DNA of 64,000 nt from Marvinbryantia formatexigens (GTDB lineage: Bacteria; Bacillota; Clostridia; Oscillospirales; Ruminococcaceae): contig JAETPU010000005.1 in assembly GCA_021771035.1 (NCBI GenBank), positions 124,001 through 188,000 of the forward strand. Reading direction: 5' to 3'. The position numbers and the translations under genes were made by a program. Each line of letters opens with the position of its first letter. Positions within the stretch are counted from its first letter, which is position 1. Positions 60,176-64,000 of this stretch are shown piece by piece. Below the pieces are notes generated by a model. The model ran no database searches. It saw nothing but the letters and a program-made list of their open reading frames with translations, and was not told the DNA's origin.

Positions 60176-60868
60176 ATGTCCACTGGAAAAATTCTTGTTG
60201 CTGATGATGACCGCAACATCTGCGAACTGCTGCGGCTCTATTTGGAGAAGGAGGGCTATTCGGTAGTCCTGGCCAACGACGGTGAGGAGGCCATGCTCCG
60301 TTTTTCGGCGGAGAACCCGGATTTGATCCTTCTGGACGTGATGATGCCTAAGCTGGACGGCTGGCAGGTGTGCCGGGAAATCCGTAAAAAGTCCGACTGC
60401 CCCATCATCATGATCACCGCCAAGGGTGAAACCTTTGACAAGGTGCTGGGCCTGGAGCTGGGCGCAGACGATTATGTGGTCAAGCCCTTTGACTCCAAGG
60501 AGATTGTGGCGAGAATCAAAGCGGTGATGCGCCGTACGGGAAAATCCTCGTCGGAAAACAATATCAAAGAGGTTTCCTACGACAAGCTGGTGGTCAACAT
60601 GACTAAATATGAGCTCAAGGTGGACGGCCGGGTGGTGGATACCCCGCCCAAGGAGCTGGAGCTGCTGTTCCACCTGGCCAGCAACCCCAACCGGGTTTAC
60701 ACCCGGGATCAGCTTCTGGACGAGGTGTGGGGCTTTGAGTATTACGGCGATTCCAGAACGGTGGATGTGCACATCAAGCGCCTGAGAGAAAAACTGGAGG
60801 GTGTTTCTGATAAGTGGGCCCTCAAGACGGTCTGGGGTGTGGGCTACAAGTTTGAATTGAAGGATTAA
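60176..60868 (+). CDS. OmpR/PhoB-family response regulator
   Basis: A 230-residue response regulator. The receiver domain has ADDDRN (acidic pocket), the phosphoacceptor Asp in LILLDVMMPK and Lys in VVKPF; the C-terminal winged helix is of the OmpR type (FHLASNPNRVYTRDQLLDEVWG, RTVDVHIKRLREKLE). GAGGAACG precedes the ATG. It is followed by its sensor kinase and then by an HtrA protease, an order typical of envelope-stress systems such as CssRS. Confidence 0.95.
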   Translation: MSTGKILVADDDRNICELLRLYLEKEGYSVVLANDGEEAMLRFSAENPDLILLDVMMPKLDGWQVCREIRKKSDCPIIMITAKGETFDKVLGLELGADDYVVKPFDSKEIVARIKAVMRRTGKSSSENNIKEVSYDKLVVNMTKYELKVDGRVVDTPPKELELLFHLASNPNRVYTRDQLLDEVWGFEYYGDSRTVDVHIKRLREKLEGVSDKWALKTVWGVGYKFELKD

Positions 60869-61017
60869 AGTGCCCGTGGAGCGGCGCGGCGGGCAAAGCT
60901 GAGAAGCCCTGGCTTTCTCAAACACGCCGCCGGTTCGGGACAACATAATAAGGGTTTCGCGGGGCGTATTGGAGGAGCCAGCCTTCAAGCGCCCCTTTTT
61001 GTTGGAGGGAGAGTTTC

Positions 61018-62463
61018 TTGCAAAAGAGTTTATTTGCAAAGTATTACACCATCTGTTCGGCTATTATCCTCATCTGCTTCACGTTTTTGGGCATCGTCTT
61101 TTTAACTTTTGCCGCCCAGTATTTTAAGCTGGATAAGCAGAAGCTGCTTCTGCGCAATACCCAGCAGGCGGTGGCGGTAACGGTGAACAACTACGAGATG
61201 AATTCCTACCGGCATATCAATTCTACGGTGGTGGATCTCTATAAAATCTTTGGGGATTCCATCGACGCCACCATTTTTTTAACGGATCTGCAGGGGAAAA
61301 CCCTGGCCTGCACTGAGGACGAAGCCTGCGTGCACCGAACCTACACCGTTCCCCAGGATATTATGGACGAGACCATTTCCGGCAGCTATCGGGAATCCGG
61401 GCGCCTGGGCGGGATGTACAAGGGCCCCTACTACACAGTGGGCCTGCCGGTGGTGCTTTCCGACGGTACCACTGTGGGCGCCATCTTTGCTTCCACCTCG
61501 GCCCAGAGCTTGACGATGTTTTTGGTAGAAATCACCAATATGTTCATTGTCAGCGCCTTTGCCGCCATGATCATCGCCTTTGTACTGGTGTACTTTGTCA
61601 CACGGCGCATGGTGACGCCGCTGCGCCGGATGGTGAATGCGGCGCAGAGCTTTTCCAAGGGGGATTTTACGGTGCGGGTGCCGGTGGAGGGCTACGATGA
61701 AATTGCCCAGCTGGCGGCGGCCTTTAACAACATGGCCATCGATCTGGCCAACTGGGAATCCACCCAGCGGTCCTTTGTGGCCAATGTCTCCCATGAGCTC
61801 AAAACACCGATGACCACGATTGCCGGTTTTATTGACGGGATCCTGGACGGTACCATTTCCCAGGACCGGCAGCGGCATTATCTGGAGATTGTCTCCAATG
61901 AGGTCAAGCGGCTGTCCCGGCTGGTGCGCTCAATGCTGAATATCGCCAAAATCGAGGCAGGGGAGATGAAGATAAGCCCCTCTCCGGTAAACATCCATGA
62001 TATTGTCCTGAGCACCGTCTTCACCTTCGAGCAGAGCATCGAGGCCAAGCACCTGGATGTGCGGGGGCTGGAGAGTGAGAAGATGATGGTGCTGGCGGAT
62101 GAGGACATGATCCACCAGGTGGTATATAATCTTTTGGATAATGCCGTCAAATTCGTCAACGACGGGGGATATCTGGAGTTTGGTTACCGTATCCAGGGTG
62201 CGCTCACCTATGTGAGCATCAAAAATTCCGGCGAGGGAATTGCCGAAAATGAAATCCACAATGTGTTCGAGCGGTTTTATAAGACGGATAAATCCCGCAG
62301 CCTGGATAAAAAGGGCGTGGGGCTGGGGCTGTATATCGTCAAATCCCTGATAAACCTGCACGGCGGTGACATAATAGTGAGGAGTGTGGAAGGGGAGTAT
62401 ACCCAGTTTGAATTCTCCCTGCCCACGGCGAAGAACAACAAGGCCAAGAAATCCGAAAAATAG
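61018..62463 (+). CDS. Sensor histidine kinase
   Basis: A 481-residue membrane kinase: helix 1 (about 9-34), an extracytoplasmic sensor of about 135 residues, helix 2 (about 170-195), HAMP (RRMVTPLRRMVNAAQSFSKG), a dimerisation/phosphoacceptor domain with His in VSHELKTPM, and a HATPase (N-box QVVYNLLDNAVKF, G-boxes KKGVGLGLYIVKSL). Start codon is TTG with GGAGGGAG in front. It is 150 bases after its regulator and 175 before HtrA. Confidence 0.95.
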   Translation: MQKSLFAKYYTICSAIILICFTFLGIVFLTFAAQYFKLDKQKLLLRNTQQAVAVTVNNYEMNSYRHINSTVVDLYKIFGDSIDATIFLTDLQGKTLACTEDEACVHRTYTVPQDIMDETISGSYRESGRLGGMYKGPYYTVGLPVVLSDGTTVGAIFASTSAQSLTMFLVEITNMFIVSAFAAMIIAFVLVYFVTRRMVTPLRRMVNAAQSFSKGDFTVRVPVEGYDEIAQLAAAFNNMAIDLANWESTQRSFVANVSHELKTPMTTIAGFIDGILDGTISQDRQRHYLEIVSNEVKRLSRLVRSMLNIAKIEAGEMKISPSPVNIHDIVLSTVFTFEQSIEAKHLDVRGLESEKMMVLADEDMIHQVVYNLLDNAVKFVNDGGYLEFGYRIQGALTYVSIKNSGEGIAENEIHNVFERFYKTDKSRSLDKKGVGLGLYIVKSLINLHGGDIIVRSVEGEYTQFEFSLPTAKNNKAKKSEK

Positions 62464-62498
62464 AATGTTTTGCAGTTTGCGAAAAAATCTTCAAATTG

Positions 62499-62559
62499 TT
62501 CATAAATCTTTGAAAGATGATAAAGTTTGGATGCGAAATTTATGAAAGATCTTTATGAA
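62499..62559 (+). promoter_or_regulatory. Candidate operator for the response regulator
   Basis: Half-site TTTATGAA occurs at 62539-62546 and 62552-62559 (13-base period) and inverted as TTCATAAA at 62499-62506. It precedes the HtrA gene by about 80-140 bases, a fitting place for the OmpR-type regulator encoded upstream. Confidence 0.5.
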
Positions 62560-62638
62560 GCGTTCAAGCGACTGTCACATTTCTATCGTAAGATAAAAAC
62601 AGCAGCAAAAGAGAATTCCAATACAGGAGGTTTTCGTT

Positions 62639-64000
62639 ATGATGGATTTTAATGGGCCCATGGATGAGCGCGATCAGAATAGAATGGATGAGACAGGTAT
62701 CCCCTCTCAGGGGGACGGCACCTCTCAACCCGGTTCCAATGCCGGCTGGTCCACCTATGGCGCCGCTTCTCAGGAGGGACAGCAGGATACCGGTTCCCAG
62801 CAGACAGGCTGGACCGCACAGGATCATTCCCAGGACGCAGGAAGTACGGCCTCTGAGGCTCCCGGGCAGGATACACAGTATGGGGGCTGGAACGCTTCCG
62901 GGTATACGCAGCCTAATGCGCAGCCAGGCGCTCAGCCGGGCGGGGACTATAATTGGAAGTTCGAGGATTATGATGCAGCCGCAGGGCGCGGCAAGCCCCC
63001 CAAGCAGAAAAAACCAAAGACCCCGGGAAAAAACCGCGGCCTCAAGGTGTTCGCCGGAATTCTCGGCGGCGTGATGGCACTGGGCGTGCTTACCTTCTCT
63101 GGCTACGGCGTTTACAGCGCCTTCTTCCGCTCAGGTTCCCTGCAGGCAGGGGGCTCCAATTCCCAGCAGAGTTCCTCCAGTCAGGAGAACCTTCCCTCGC
63201 TGAATGTAGAGAGCACGCCGGAGTCGGAGACCTCCTCCGCTTCGGCGGACGGCAAGCTGACCGCCCGGGAGGTGGCTGCCAAGGTAAAGCCCTCTGTGGT
63301 AGGCGTGGTGCAGTACCAGTACGGTTCTTCCTCAATCGAGGCCTCCGGTGAGGGTTCTGGTATTATTATGACCTCGGACGGCTATATCATCACCAATGCC
63401 CATGTAATTTCCGGCGCTTCAGGAATCAAGGTGGTGCTCAATAACGGCGAGGAATATGAGGCACGGGTTATCGGTTCTGATACCCGTACGGACCTGGCAG
63501 TCATCAAAATTGAAGCCAACAACCTGACCCCCGCGGAGTTCGGAGAATCCTCCAAGATGCAGGAAGGCGATATCGTTATGGCAATCGGCAATCCCGGCGG
63601 CCTGACCTTTGCCGGCAGCATCACCCAGGGCATTCTCTCCGGGGTAAACCGCCAGCTCTCCTCCAGCTATGGCACCACTTCCGTGTTGCAGACCGATGCC
63701 GCTATCAACCCCGGCAACTCCGGCGGCGCGCTGGTCAATGAGTACGGACAGGTTATCGGCATCAACTCCTCTAAAATTTCCGCCACGGATTATGAGGGGA
63801 TCGGCTTTGCCATTCCCATTGACGACGCAAAGCCCATTGTGGATGATTTAATCCAGAACGGGCGCGTCACCGGACGGGTTGTGCTGGGTGTGTATAACGC
63901 ACAGTCCGTGGATGAGGTGGCCTCCCGCGTCTATGGAGTGCCCACCGGTGTGTTGGTTGGCGGAACGGATCCGGAGTCCGATTTAGCCCAGAAGGGTGTG
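62639..64000 (+). CDS. HtrA-family serine protease, partial
   Basis: At least 454 residues, running off the window. The cytosolic N-terminal 130 residues are Gln/Ser/Gly-rich and disordered, one membrane helix follows (about 134-158), then a serine-rich linker and the trypsin-like domain with His255 (ITNAHV), Asp285 (RTDLAV) and Ser361 (NPGNSGG). A PDZ domain is expected after the window end. HtrA proteases degrade misfolded envelope proteins. AGGAGG lies eight bases before the ATG at 62639. The operator-like repeats upstream suggest control by the adjoining two-component system. Confidence 0.92.
   Translation, partial: MMDFNGPMDERDQNRMDETGIPSQGDGTSQPGSNAGWSTYGAASQEGQQDTGSQQTGWTAQDHSQDAGSTASEAPGQDTQYGGWNASGYTQPNAQPGAQPGGDYNWKFEDYDAAAGRGKPPKQKKPKTPGKNRGLKVFAGILGGVMALGVLTFSGYGVYSAFFRSGSLQAGGSNSQQSSSSQENLPSLNVESTPESETSSASADGKLTAREVAAKVKPSVVGVVQYQYGSSSIEASGEGSGIIMTSDGYIITNAHVISGASGIKVVLNNGEEYEARVIGSDTRTDLAVIKIEANNLTPAEFGESSKMQEGDIVMAIGNPGGLTFAGSITQGILSGVNRQLSSSYGTTSVLQTDAAINPGNSGGALVNEYGQVIGINSSKISATDYEGIGFAIPIDDAKPIVDDLIQNGRVTGRVVLGVYNAQSVDEVASRVYGVPTGVLVGGTDPESDLAQKGV

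Overview
The window looks like chromosome of an endospore-forming Clostridia bacterium, most probably an Oscillospiraceae/Ruminococcaceae-type gut anaerobe. The grounds are: moderately GC-rich DNA with strong Shine-Dalgarno boxes; sporulation-lineage genes (spoVS, a SpoVB-like flippase, the DUF2508-bofA pair); the Firmicutes glgB-glgC-glgD-glgA set; an iron-sulfur L-serine dehydratase in two subunits; a Cys-type sulfatase; and a GH127 arabinofuranosidase. The genus is not determined. No rRNA, tRNA, CRISPR array or intact mobile element was seen.

Layout. 0-8 kb: end of an unknown gene, a NERD protein, and a four-gene membrane operon (GtrA flippase, GT2 glycosyltransferase, YfhO, GtrII-like) resembling a three-component cell-envelope glycosylation system with two acceptor-side enzymes. 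8-15 kb: a decayed IS3-type orfA, a polar amino-acid ABC transporter, sdaAA/sdaAB coupled to a PhnP-like metallo-hydrolase, and a HAD phosphatase. 15-22 kb: a glycogen synthesis cluster. 22-36 kb: small acetyltransferases, YitT, ymdB-spoVS, a SpoVB-like flippase, a two-domain ThyX next to a thymidylate kinase, a DUF2156/GNAT pair, DJ-1 and 5-formyl-THF cyclo-ligase, a tiny Cys-rich protein, mltG and a U32 (TrhP-like) protein. 36-41 kb: rpsB-tsf and pyrH-frr, interrupted by repeat-rich DNA. 41-56 kb: methyltransferase, cupin, sulfatase, YbjN-like protein, MATE exporter with a terminator in its leader, a membrane protein with a Cys-His tail, rfbB, a PLP trans-sulfuration enzyme, and an AraC/GH127 divergent pair. 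56-64 kb: nrdR, a TIM-barrel protein, DUF2508-bofA, a GNAT, and a two-component system followed by an HtrA protease cut by the window end.

The least explained material is intergenic. Five copies of a roughly 110-130 base multi-hairpin element (about 957, 14810, 47641, 50492, 50614) keep their stems while the stem sequences change. A second family (38703, 38881, 47368) carries a near-perfect palindrome; one copy abuts a truncated XRE-regulator tail. Coding oddities are the complementary loss of motif halves in the two ThyX domains, a histone-H1-like tail on GlgB, and a 46-residue protein with 11 cysteines.
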